DNA from: Microdochium bolleyi
Lineage: Eukaryota > Ascomycota > Sordariomycetes > Xylariales > Microdochiaceae
Reading direction: 5' to 3'
NCBI GenBank assembly: GCA_001566295.1
Contig: KQ964245.1
Span: 1,493,524 to 1,557,523, forward strand
DNA: 64,000 bases
In this document: positions 32,639 through 43,287 of the stretch, piece after piece
How positions within the stretch are numbered: position 1 is the stretch's first letter
Layout of the letters: every line of letters starts with the position of its first letter
The notes under the pieces: generated by a model
The model's database searches: none
What the model was told of the DNA's origin: nothing
The model's input: the letters and a program-made list of their open reading frames with translations, nothing else
Made by a program: the position numbers and the translations under genes

Positions 32639-34376
32639 ATGGCGACTATCGTGGGCAGCCGACCCGGCGCCGCTCAGCAAGAGTCGGCGCCTGCCTCTCA
32701 CCAGTTCACCTGCAACACGTGCCAGGTTGCGTTCCGGTTGGCCGACACTCAGAAAGGCCATATGAAGAGCGACTGGCAGTAAGTTGACCTACTGTCCTGG
32801 TAATGCCCGAAGCAACATGAAAACTTACACACCATTTTCCTACCGTAGTCGCTATAACCTTAAGCGCAGAGTCGCTTCTCTCCCTCCTATTTCCTCCGAA
32901 GTCTTCGCCGAGAAGGTCCTGCAAGCTCGCGCTGCCACAGATGCCGAGGCCGACCGGGCAGGCTTCCAGCAGGCTTGCGAGGTCTGCCAACGCACATATT
33001 ACAGCGAGAATTCCTACCGGAACCACATCACGAGCCAGAAGCACAAGGCCAAGGAGGCGGCAGCTGGCAGGGTTGGAGGTGCGGTCGCTGATGATGCCAG
33101 TTCCGTCATGAGCTCTACATTCTCCCTCGGCGATCCCGTACCTGTTGCTCGGTCTGAAGTCGACTCTGATGCTGAGCACGAGTTCAGTGAGGTCGTAGAC
33201 GGCCTCGAGAAGGCGAGCCTCAAGGAAAGACCCTCGCCAGTCAAACGGCCATCAAACCCAGACCCGTCCGCCGAGGGACAAAACGACAACGAACAACCCA
33301 TCTCGGAAGAGACCAGCGAGGCGACCACAGCCACTGCTACTCCTGCGCCACCAGCAGTCAAGCTACAAGCATGCTTGTTCTGCAACTACGAGTCCCCCTC
33401 GATCGCTCTCAATGTGCTCCACATGGAACGCATCCACAGCATGTTTATTCCCGAGAAGCAATATCTCGTGAACTTGGAGGGACTTCTCACTTTCCTGAAC
33501 AAGCGGATCTATGAATATCTGGAATGCCTGTACTGCTTCAAACTCAAGAGCACGCCGTTGGCTGTGCAAACACACATGCGGGATAAGGGCCACTGCAAGA
33601 TCCCTTTCACGACGGAGGACGAGCAGCTCGACATCGGCGAGTTCTACGACTTCAGATCTACCTATTCAGATGAGGAGGATGACTCGGAAGACGAGTCGAT
33701 GGACGGGGACAAGCAGACTGGAGGTGCGAAGCTCGGAGCCAAGAGAACTTCGAAAGCTGTTGGCGAAGATGGCGATGCGATCATGGAGGACGAAGGCTGG
33801 GAGACAGACAGCTCTGCCTCGTCTTGCGCGTCAGAAGACCTCAAGGCCATCCCAGTGGACAACCACCTCCGCCAGTACGAGAAGCTTGACAAGCACCTGC
33901 ACCACTCGTCGCACGATCCCCGCCACCACCATCAGAAGGACGGCTGGCACTCGCACGCCCACAAGCACAACCGTGCCATCTTCCACGACGATACCGAGCT
34001 TCACTTGCCCTCAGGCCGGTCCGTCGGCCACCGTTCTCTCCAGAAATACTGGCGCCAGAACTTGCACAACCACCCATCGCCGGAGGAGCGTGCCGAGCGT
34101 TTGGCCATCGAGGCTGCTGGCCCTGTGGAGCCCATGCAGGTTGATGGCGACAACCAGATCGCCGCTCGCCGCGAGAGGCTCCGCAAGGGCGCTGTCGTGC
34201 AGTCTCGCGCCGATGGTGGCACCGGCATGCTCGGTGTTACCGAGGCCAAGAAGCAGGAGGTCGCTCGCTCGGAGCAGCGCAACCAAAAGGTTGCGCAGCG
34301 CGCTCAGCGGCAAGAGGAGTGGAAGGTCAACAAGCAGAACAACTCCCAGAAGTACTACAACTACCAGATCTTGTAG
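32639..34376 (+). CDS. REI1: REI1-type C2H2 zinc-finger protein, pre-60S maturation
   Basis: Two exons, 32639-32778 and 32849-34376, give 555 residues. Four C2H2-like fingers are visible: CNTCQVAF...HMKSDWH (about 25-47, split by the intron at the His codon), CEVCQRTYYSENSYRNH, CLFCNYESPSIALNVLH and CLYCFKLKSTPLAVQTH. The SDWHRYNLKRRVA segment is diagnostic of the Rei1/Reh1/ZNF622 family. An acidic region follows, then the C-terminal basic tail (LRKGAVVQSRADGGTGMLGV), which in yeast Rei1 enters the ribosomal exit tunnel. Rei1 releases Arx1-Alb1 and Tif6 from cytoplasmic pre-60S particles. The start MATIVGS is the first ATG after a CT-rich leader. One family member is present here, so the Rei1/Reh1 distinction is not attempted. 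The 3' end faces CCT5. Confidence 0.95.
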
Positions 34377-34939
34377 ATGCAGAACGCTCTCTGGGGTTGT
34401 CCGGGTTTCCGCTCGCTGCTCTTGGCTACGGCGTTTGTTGAGGGGGCTGCACCAGGGAAGTGAAGGTCTACGTGGGCATGGAACAGTTGATGATTGATGC
34501 GAAGGGGCAACGGAATCAGACCATTGGTTGGCGCAAGGCGTTTGCTCGAGGTAAAACTGCAATTAGAGGCAAATGATTCATTTTAAACGATCCATCTGAA
34601 ACCTCGTCGATATTGTGAGATCCGAAGTTGAACTCAAGATACCATGCAGGTACGATGCTGCTCCACCGCATAGATCGCGGTGCACAGGTAGTGGTCACCG
34701 AGTTTGGATTTCACTTCTTTGTATTTCCACCCTGGTCTATAGGTATCTTATCTAAGCCGTACCGTACAAGGAGCTTCGAGTATACAGACCTGTCCACCCA
34801 TCGCTAGGCTCCGCTGCCCCGGAAGAGCCCCGGAAGAGCCCCGGAAGAGCCCCGGAAGAGCCCCGGAAGAGCCCCGGAAGAGCCCCGGAAGAGCCGGGGC
34901 GCTCTCGTCCCGTTCCCCTTCTCCTCGTGACGAGCCACT
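34377..34939. other. Intergenic between convergent REI1 and CCT5
   Basis: 563 bp holding both 3' UTRs. The only structure seen is the 11-bp minisatellite next to the CCT5 stop codon, listed separately. Confidence 0.6.
34817..34893. repeat. 11-bp minisatellite, seven exact copies
   Basis: The unit CCCCGGAAGAG is repeated seven times without a mismatch, followed directly by CCGGGGCGCTC. It lies 47 bp beyond the CCT5 stop codon, so it is probably inside the CCT5 3' UTR. Perfect copies suggest recent slippage, and copy number should vary between strains. Confidence 0.97.
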
Positions 34940-36892
34940 TTAGTAGTCCGCGTCTCCAGAGCCGCTGATGATGACGTTGTTGATCTTCAGCACCATGCGG
35001 CACAGCTGTGTGGCCAGCATGAGCTGCTGCTTCTTGCCGATGAGGGGGTCGATGACAAAAGCCTCCTTCATGTCGTTGCTGCCCTTGTGCATGCAGTCGA
35101 CGCCGAGCCTGCCGCGAGCCTCGGAGCCTGCCTTGACCTGCTGGGACTTGACCTCGGCGAGAGTGGCAATGGGGTTCAGGCCGCTGTTCTCGGCTAGCGC
35201 CATGGGGATTGCATCAAGAGCCTCGGAGAAGGCACGCATGGCGTACTGCTCAAGGCCGGGTGTCTGGACGGCAGCGTCCTCGACGGCGAGGGAACAGGCG
35301 ATCTCAGCGGCACCGCCGCCGTACACGACTCTGTTGTCGCGGACAAGGTTGCGGACAACGCAGAGAGCATCGTGTAGTGATCGCTTAGCCTCATCGATGA
35401 TCTGGAGCGGGATTAGTAAATGAATATTAGAGTGAGAACCAGAAGTGGTGTAGGCTTACCATCTTGTTGCTTCCCCTGACAAAGACGGTAACGGCTCTCG
35501 TGTTGGCGCACTCCTCGATAACCAGCATCTTCTCCCGTGTTGTGCCGAAGGTCATTTCTCTCACAACACCAGCCTTGCCAAGCTTCTCGGCATTGAGGTC
35601 CTCGAATCTGGGGACAATCCGACCGTTGGTGGCAATAGCGATCAGCTCGATCTCAGGGCCACCAACCCACCTGACGGCTGGGAGGTCGTTCTGAAGGAGC
35701 AAGTGGTTGGCCTCGTCGTCGAAACCCCACTGGCAGATCGCCAGGTTGGCACCTGTGTCCTTGATCTGTTGGATCATCTCGATGAATTTCTCACGCTCGT
35801 AGTTCTGCAGCTTCTTGAACTCCTCGACTGAGGTGATATCGAGGTGATGCTTTGTCTTGGGCTTGGGAGGCTCAAAGGCGCAGGTCAGAATGGCAATCTT
35901 CGCGTCCCTGACCTCAGAAGGCATTTGAGGGTGCGAGAAGTCCTTGTCGACAATGACACCCTTAACGAGGAGCGAGTCCTCGAGGGAGCCGCCGACTTTG
36001 CCGTCAACCTTGATGAGCTCGAAGTCGACATCCTTGCGCTCTAGATCCGCCACGGACAGGACAGCATCGACCGCAATCTTGGAGAACTGGTCGTGAGCTT
36101 TTGACACGATCTTGCTTCCCAGACTGGTCTTCGCGACCTTGAGCAGGTTCTCGATGTTGCCGGGTCCAAACTCGATCACGTCCGATATCCGGTCGAGCTC
36201 GGCAACAGCAATGTCGCAAGCCTGGTCGTAACCGTCTGCTATCCGAATGGGGTGGATTCCTTTGTCAATGAGCTCGGCGGCCTGCTCGAGAAGCGCACCG
36301 GCCAACACCACGACACCGGTTGTGCCATCACCAATCTCGTCGTCCTGCGACTTGGAGAGCTCGACCAGGAGCTTCGCAACGTGGTTGGAGATCTCCATCT
36401 GCTGCAGGATAGTCGCGCCGTCGTTTGTCACTGTGATATCACCGTCCGGGGAGATGAGGATCTTGTCGAGGCCTCGGGGGCCGAGCGAGGTCTTGACGAT
36501 GTTGGCGACAGTCCGCGCGGACAGGATGTGAGACTTGACAGCATCGTTTCCGTGCTGGCGCTTCTTCTTGCCTTGACTATAGGGGTCACGTTGGTTAGCC
36601 GGTTCTGTGCAAGCCAGTGTACGGACCCGACCGAAACCAGATATCGAAGCGGCAAGGGGGTGAAAGGGGGAGCCTACTCTCTGACGATAATGAAGGGTCG
36701 CCCCTGCTCGTCCTTCATGACGGCAGCTGCATCATGATTAGTTAGTCCTTGTATCTCCTATGAGAGCATAGGTATGGAGGCACCAAGCATACCATTGGCA
36801 AGGTCGAGGTCTGTGAAGCACTCATGTTAGCATTAACGTCTGGTGAAGCACGAGACGGCGGTGGGGCACGGGGTTGACGCACTCATCGCCAT
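34940..36892 (-). CDS. CCT5: CCT epsilon subunit of TRiC chaperonin
   Basis: Five exons, 36892-36883, 36810-36793, 36726-36678, 36576-35460 and 35401-34940, give 551 residues, the normal size. The N-terminus MAMNLDLANAAVMKDEQGRP continues as FIIVRDQGKKKRQHG, typical of the epsilon subunit. The ATP site shows TSLGPRGLDKI, VTNDGATIL and GDGTTGVVVLAG; the apical domain follows, and the equatorial return has VVYGGGAAEIACS. The C-terminus is NNVIISGSGDADY. CCT5 is one of eight subunits of the cytosolic double-ring chaperonin that folds actin and tubulin. The first three exons are only 10, 18 and 49 nt, yet each junction keeps frame and reproduces conserved protein, so the assignment is firm. Confidence 0.95.
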
Positions 36893-38507
36893 CTTGGTTG
36901 CGATTCCAAGCTCCTGAGAGCTCGTTGACGGTGGCTTTGACTGCGTTGACGGTCGGTCGGGCTATTCACTGCTGAGTCCGAGCTTTGGTAATCGCGCGTC
37001 GTGTGTAGGAGCTGCGCGTCGCTGGGAATATCGTCGTGGTAGCCTGCCTTGGGTGTAGACAATGGCGGCGTGCTAGCACTGTTATCGGCGGTGCCCCTCG
37101 AAAATAAATTGCTTGATAATAATCGCCCTGGGCGCGACCCCTCGGCCGGGTCCCCCAATTTTCGGATGCCTGAGCTTGGACCCGTGCCTGCCCCACTTGG
37201 CAGCTGCCATCTTTCATGAGCCGCGAGGCCATGCCTGTGGTGCCTGGAGAAAGTGAGCATCTGCCCAAGACATTGAATGTAGGAATGTTCTCTTATGCAC
37301 TCCTCGATACACCAACGGGTATCGTTTGACCCTAAGGTCCATATGAACTGACCGAATTGTGTTTGCGCGTTTTGCGACTTTGCCCCGTCTTTCTGAAGCC
37401 GACAACGCATCAAATAGAGACGAACCAGCAACGTTGCTCAACGACCTCCAAAAACCTCTGAAGACACAGAAGTGGCGCCTCATTGTTCGAAAAACAACGT
37501 GTCTGCCACGCTGGCAGTGCCGACGTGGTCTTTCATGGTCAGAATTACTCTTTTCTGAGCCACCCTTTCGCGAAGTCGACACCGGCGTACAGTGATCACA
37601 AAACATACTTCCACCTTGCACCAGGCCACTCTCAGAGCAGTATTTCGATCACGTGGCAGCCAACGAAGCAGGAGGCGAATGCAGTGCAGACAAAATCGTG
37701 CTACAGGCCGCGGCAATGACTCGTCTTCACGCGAGCATGTACGCTATCGCTGATGAGCACAATGACTTGTCTCAGAGATGTACGACAAGAGAACCTTCAA
37801 CGTGGTCCGGCACACGATCTCGCGAGGCTCGGCAGTCTTGCAGAGCACGGCAGTCTTGCAGAGCACGCCAGCTACTTTGACTAACACCGGCCGCTCGTGC
37901 CAGTGTCGCACTGGGCTCTAGTGCGCGGTTCCGGCGTGACGTTCATTGTCCAGGCAAAGCAACACCGAGATCCCAGCTTTGAGCAAAAAGGGGCGGGGGG
38001 GTCTGTGGTATTCCGCCGAACGGTATCGTGAAAATAATGATAAGGCGAATTTGGCATCACTACATGCTCTGTGTCCGTTTTCCGGCTGATCACGAGGCCT
38101 CTTCGCGTAACGTGAGACTCGGCTCTGTCAAGTAGCACGTTGGCCGTCCAGTCACGCGTGGCAGCTCACAGAACACGCTCACGATAGCCGACGGTCGCGT
38201 CATGGATGCGAAACAGTGCTTGCGAGACGCATGGCGTTCCATTGCACAGAATCTCGCAGTTTCCTCCCCGAGAAGTCTTCAACGGCCTTGAACTCGATAT
38301 GTAACAGAACCATAATGAGGTCGACGCTCTGCTCGGGTCATGAGCTTGGTGCGAAGAAGTACAAAAGCCCATGTCCACTCTCAGTATTGTCCTATAATTC
38401 CGAGTCGTCCGCAGAAGATTCACGACGACGATTGATATCAACGGCCCAACTCATTCTCATACAATCTGCTGACATCCAGCAACCCACGACGTGACGCCGC
38501 CACAGCC
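36893..38507. other. Intergenic upstream of CCT5 and of the small secreted protein gene
   Basis: About 1.6 kb between divergent starts. No further gene is supported; frames of 182 codons (minus 36883-37431) and 135 codons (minus 37214-37621) have no motif. An 18-bp direct repeat lies at 37831-37866. Confidence 0.45.
37831..37866. repeat. 18-bp direct repeat, two copies
   Basis: GGCAGTCTTGCAGAGCAC occurs twice back to back, followed by a partial third start (GCC). It is a minor slippage repeat in intergenic DNA. Confidence 0.9.
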
Positions 38508-38885
38508 ATGCTATACCGACATCTGCTCACTGGCCTTCTGGGTCTTGACCTTGCGACTGTCGTGGCAGGAGCGCCTTTGGACTCTGCGCAGGCTGTGAGT
38601 TTGCCTGCGCAATGTTGAGGAGTTTGTTCGTGGGTTCGAGCAGCATGCTGACATGGGCCTGCCATGCTCCAGGGCGCTCTCCTGACGGACTCGAACGGAG
38701 CCTGCATCGATACGCTGCCAAAAAAGTGTGCTGTCTACGAAGGGGCGTATCTGGTGTGCCTTACGAATACGTGGTGGTGTTACTGGCTCAGCATCGAGGA
38801 CACTCCCGAGTTCTATTACATCACAAACGGGTGTTCCTGCAAGTATGGCGAAGTTCGCCATGGCGACGATGAGCTGGCCCATTGA
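38508..38885 (+). CDS. Small secreted cysteine-rich protein, effector candidate
   Basis: Two exons, 38508-38594 and 38673-38885, give 99 residues. The first exon (29 residues) is a signal peptide: MLYRH, then a hydrophobic core LLTGLLGLDLATVVA, with a likely cut near AGA-PL. The second exon carries six cysteines, at 40, 48, 58, 65, 83 and 85, enough for three disulfides, and is rich in Tyr/Trp. The 78-nt intron begins GTGAGT, ends CAG, and has the branch-site hexamer GCTGAC about 20 nt before its end; it separates signal peptide from mature protein in phase 0. Size, secretion signal and even cysteine count fit apoplastic effectors or antimicrobial peptides of filamentous fungi. I recognise no family, so function is unknown. 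Support is structural only; transcript evidence would decide. Confidence 0.6.
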
Positions 38886-40373
38886 TGTTGGCCAGCCAAG
38901 GTCGGTCGGAAAGCTCGTGGCATGTGTGGTCAGCAATGTGGAGAACCAGTTCTGGGGAGAGTGCGACAAAGGTTGTCCCTTGCCAGCTCGGTCGACAATG
39001 CCGTGGAGCTGACATTGGACCTGGGGCCTTCATCTGAGAAAATGCAACAACATTCTGAAGAAGGAAACCCCATGTGATACCGAGCTTGACAAGGGCCCTG
39101 AGGTCCCACTTTCGAGAGCTGGTGACCGGAATTGAGGAGCTTCAGATGCTGCTTGGAGAGCTCGGAGGACGGGACCTTTTGGAGGAGAGGAAATAACGGT
39201 TAGCCCTGGCCAATAATTGGCGTTATGACTTGGGAAGCTGGTCTCTTGTGTCTGTTTGATATCGTTGTACTGTAACCCACACAACCTTGGGCCGAATGCC
39301 GGGCCAATTGGTGATTCTGCCCCACGGGTTGTGGAAGGCCATGACGTGAGAATGGATCTTCCTGCGGCGTCGTTCTCCACTAAAGAACAACCCGGCCGAT
39401 GGACTCAACCCGCCCGTGCGTTGGTGTCTTGATGGCTGCGACGAGAGGCGACACGTAGAAGCTTGCCTGCTGAACGCTTTCTTAGCAGCATTGTAGCTCG
39501 GGGGTCATGCAGGGTTTCAGCCGAGCCCGTTCTTGGGCAGCGCTGCGTCGAACTCTGGCGTCTGCTTGCGAGCAGGGCCACGTCAGGTTCGGTGGCCGCG
39601 CGGGACAAGCCATTGTTCTTGAACCTTATGAGAAGGGGACCTCGGGAGTGCGGAGTACGGAGGACATGTACAGTACCGCGTCCCCCCCTGGGCATGGGGA
39701 CATGAGGACATGAGGACATGAGGCAGCGCTGCCCACCTCCCCCGCGTTGGCACCGTTGCGGCTGAGGATGCCAAGATGGCTGTTGCGTGCCGTAGGGCTC
39801 GGAGAGAGAAGGGGCAGGCTGGTCTGGGGAGGAGAGTCGGGATGCAAGACACGACGAGACAAGCCCACCGAGCTTGCAGCCGCTAATCTACCTACTGCGT
39901 CGAGCTACTGGTAGGGGGGCTGGCTCGGCCCCTGGACTGCTGCACCTTTGCACAGGCTCCGCGGGCCCGCCCAATCCTAGGACGTTGCCGAGGGCGGGCA
40001 GGCTGCTAGGGTTGTCATCCACGCTGACCGGCCCTGCGTCACCGGGCTGCCTCGACAACCCACCGCGGCTCGCTCCTCCTCTTCGCGAGAGCTTCTGCTT
40101 TTCTTCTGCCTGGCCAGATCGACACCTTCTTTTCCTTCCCTTCCTCTCGGGCACATCATCAGCAGCAAGCTACTGTAATACCACCTTGACTGTATCGATA
40201 TTATTTATTATTCGAGGAATTCCCTTTCCCGAGCCATCAGCCAGCCTACCTTAGGTCACAAGGCGTCATCGCGACGATCACAGCCTAGCTGCCCCTGTGT
40301 CTAGCACATTGCCATCGAGGTCCATTAAGCTGCGTACCACAACACCAATCCAATCCCCCGAACACACGCCAAC
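38886..40373. other. Intergenic upstream of acyl-CoA synthetase gene
   Basis: About 1.5 kb. A three-copy 8-bp repeat (GACATGAG) lies near 39699-39722. The 3' half becomes CT-rich (40065-40145), as expected around the transcription start of a strongly expressed fungal gene. No gene is supported; overlapping frames here lack motifs. Confidence 0.5.
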
Positions 40374-42609
40374 ATGGCGCTCGCCACTTCGTACGAGGGC
40401 GTCAGCCCGCTCGCCATGGTCCAGAAGGGACCTTACATGTACCAGGTCGAAGATGCGCCCTCGGTGCCCGGCGAGACCAAGCCTTACAGGCACATCAAGG
40501 CTAAGGACGGCCTCATCACCCGCCCCGCCCCCGAGGTCGGCACCGTCTACGACATCTTCCGGAGGAGTGCCAAGCTCTACGCCGACAAGGAAGCCATTGG
40601 TTCCCGCAAGCTCATCCGCACCCATGTCGAGAAGAAGAAGGTGCCCAAGTTCGTTGATGGCGTCAAGACCGAGGTCGAGAAGGAGTGGACCTACTTCGAG
40701 CTCTCCCCGTACAAGTTCCTCACCTTCAAGGACTACGAGGCGCGAGCGCTGGCCGTCGGCGCGGGCCTGAGGAAGCTTGGTCTCGAGCCGGGTGACATCA
40801 TCCACTTGTTCGCGAGCACCAGGTAGGTGCATGGGAAGCTCTGGCTCTTGATCGAGAGCTTCCAGCTGACGTCTTTTGCAACACAGCGCCAACTGGCAGT
40901 GTACAGCACACGGCACAGCCTCTCAGTCCATCACGATCGCCACCGCCTACGACACCCTCGGCTCCGACGCTGTCGAGTACTCGCTGACGCAGACCGGCGC
41001 GAAGGCCATGTACACCGACCCTCATCTCTTCTCCGTCGCCAGCAAGCCCCTGAAGAACGCCAAGGATGTCGAGTTTGTCGTCTACAACGACGACACCACA
41101 GCTCCCATCAGCGACGAGCAGATGGAGAAGTTCAAGGCTGACCACCCGAACTTGAAGATTGTGTCGTACAGCGAGGTTGTCGAGCTTGGCAAGGCCAACC
41201 CTGTTGAGCCTACGCCGCCCAAGCCCGAGGATCTTGCGTGTATCATGTACACTTCTGGCTCGTCCGGGACGCCAAAGGGTGTGCCTATCACACACGCTGC
41301 CCTTACCGGTGGTATCACTGGTCTGTACGAGAACGTCGCCGAGTCGGTGTCGCAACGCGAAGTCGTTCTGGCGTATCTGCCTCTTGCTCACATCCTCGAG
41401 ATGGCACTAGAGAACATCGTCTTCTTCATCGGTGGCACCCTCGGCTACGGATCTCCCCGGACGTTGTCCGACAGCTCGATGAAGAACTGTCACGGTGACA
41501 TGAGGGAGCTTGCCCCAACTGTTCTCGTCGGTGTGCCTCAGATTTGGGAGACAATCCGCAAGGGTGTTGAGGGTAACGTCATGAAGGGCAGCGCCCTTAC
41601 CAAGACCTTATTCTGGAGCGCGTTCGGTCTGAAGAAGTTTATGGTTTCATCCGGTTTCCCTGGTCAGGCCATCTTGGACGCCGTTGTTTTCAGCAAAGTC
41701 CGCCAGATGACTGGTGGGCGTCTGCGTTTCCTGTTCAATGGCGCCAGTGGAATCTCCGAAGGCACGCTGCAGTTCATGAGTATGGTTCTGGCACCCATGA
41801 TCACAGGCTACGGCCTGACAGAAACGTGCGCCAACGGCGCTCTGGGTGTTCCGCTTCAGTGGACCCCGAACGCCATCGGACCTGTACCTCCGTCCATGGA
41901 GATGAAGCTGGTTGGCTTGCCCGACCTCAACTACAGCACGGATGCCACGCCGCCGCAGGGTGAGATCTGGCTCCGCGGTGTGCCTGTCGCCAAGGAGTAC
42001 TACAAGAACCCCGAGGAGTCTGAGAAGGCCTTCACTGCCGACGGCTGGTTCAAGACTGGCGATATTGGCGAGGTGGATTCGAACGGCCACGTCAAGGTCA
42101 TCGACCGCGTCAAGAACCTGGTGAAACTGCAGGGCGGCGAGTACATTGCGCTCGAGAAGCTCGAGGCGACCTACCGCGGCTCGCAGTACGTCAACAATGT
42201 CATGATCTACGGCGATGGTACGCAACCCCGCGCCATCGCTGTCATCGCGCCCAACGAGAAGCCGCTCCAGGAGCTCGCTGATAGCCTGGGCGTCGACCAC
42301 CACGCCGCGCCCCACAACCCCAAGGTCAAGGACGCCGTGTTCAAGGACCTGATTGCCACAGCGAAGAGGGCCGGCCTCACAAGCCTGGAGATGGTCGGCG
42401 GCGTCATTATTGTCGAGGAGGAGTGGACCCCTGCCAGCGTACGTAATCCTTTTTCTCCCCACTCTGCAGACATCGACCCGGAAAGGCAAGATCCGAGCTG
42501 ACATTCTTCATCACAACAGGGGCTCGTCACTGCCACGCAGAAGGTGAACCGCCGTGCGCTCAAGGACCGGTACATGAAGGACATTGAGGCTGCCTTCAAG
42601 TCGTCGTAG
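40374..42609 (+). CDS. FAA1: Long-chain fatty-acyl-CoA synthetase (FAA1/FAA4 type)
   Basis: Three exons, 40374-40822, 40887-42438 and 42520-42609, give 696 residues, the usual family length. It activates long-chain fatty acids with ATP and CoA to acyl-CoA for lipid synthesis, import or beta-oxidation. The AMP-binding P-loop YTSGSSGTPKGVP lies near residue 270, followed by LPLAHILEMALEN, the GYGLTETCANG motif, and the fatty-acid synthetase signature DGWFKTGDIGEVDSNGHVKV near 540. The C-terminus VNRRALKDRYMKDIEAAFKS is typical. Intron 1 restores FASTSANWQCTAHG. No signal or membrane anchor was seen, so cytosolic or peripheral membrane location is likely; there is no clear PTS1, as it ends KSS. 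A GCTGAC branch site precedes the last exon. Confidence 0.95.
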
Positions 42610-43287
42610 GCGCGGTAGTATGACCGTTCTGGGACAGGGAAGAGTCCGATTAGGCGTTTTTGTTTAGCCGAGCATTCTTGAATCGTGACTTTCATTCCAT
42701 TGTGTGCCCCTGGTGAGCCCTAGCTTTCCCCAACGAGCTGTAGTGGCTGGAGTCATGAAGTATTCGATCAGATATGTTTACGCCAAGCTGATACGCTCTA
42801 GCGAATGTGTTACGAATCCAAAACCGCATGTGAACGCCCACGGTATAAAGTAAGTATGTGACTGAGCTCGTGCCCTCTTCGCACAGAACGCCGGTTGTCA
42901 TGCGCAGAGGAAAATCTGGCATGTTCATGACTTGAGATCCCGCCTGGCCGGGTCAGAGGAACATGAGAAAGGAGCCAGGTCACAAGATCGGGAAGCAAGC
43001 AAAATGAGACCTGCATTCAATTGTCTCTCTCGGGCTTATTCTATGTACATGTGCAGTCCTCGTTGTGAGACGAGATGAATGCTATGATATGTACGAACAA
43101 GCATATGTACCTTGGAAGATTAGAACCATGCAAGTGAGCAGAACAAACAATGTATGCTTCGCCCCGGTGAGTGTCCCATGCAGTATCATCCCAGTTCCCT
43201 CGTGATGAAGTTGGTAAACAATATCGTGCAATGCGTTGCGGATCATATTTATCCAAAGTCGCGAATCCATGCCTCTTCCACCCCAAC
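42610..43287. other. Intergenic, convergent 3' ends
   Basis: About 0.68 kb between the acyl-CoA synthetase and the deubiquitinase, A/T-richer than flanking exons. It is read as two 3' UTRs. Nothing else was seen. Confidence 0.5.
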
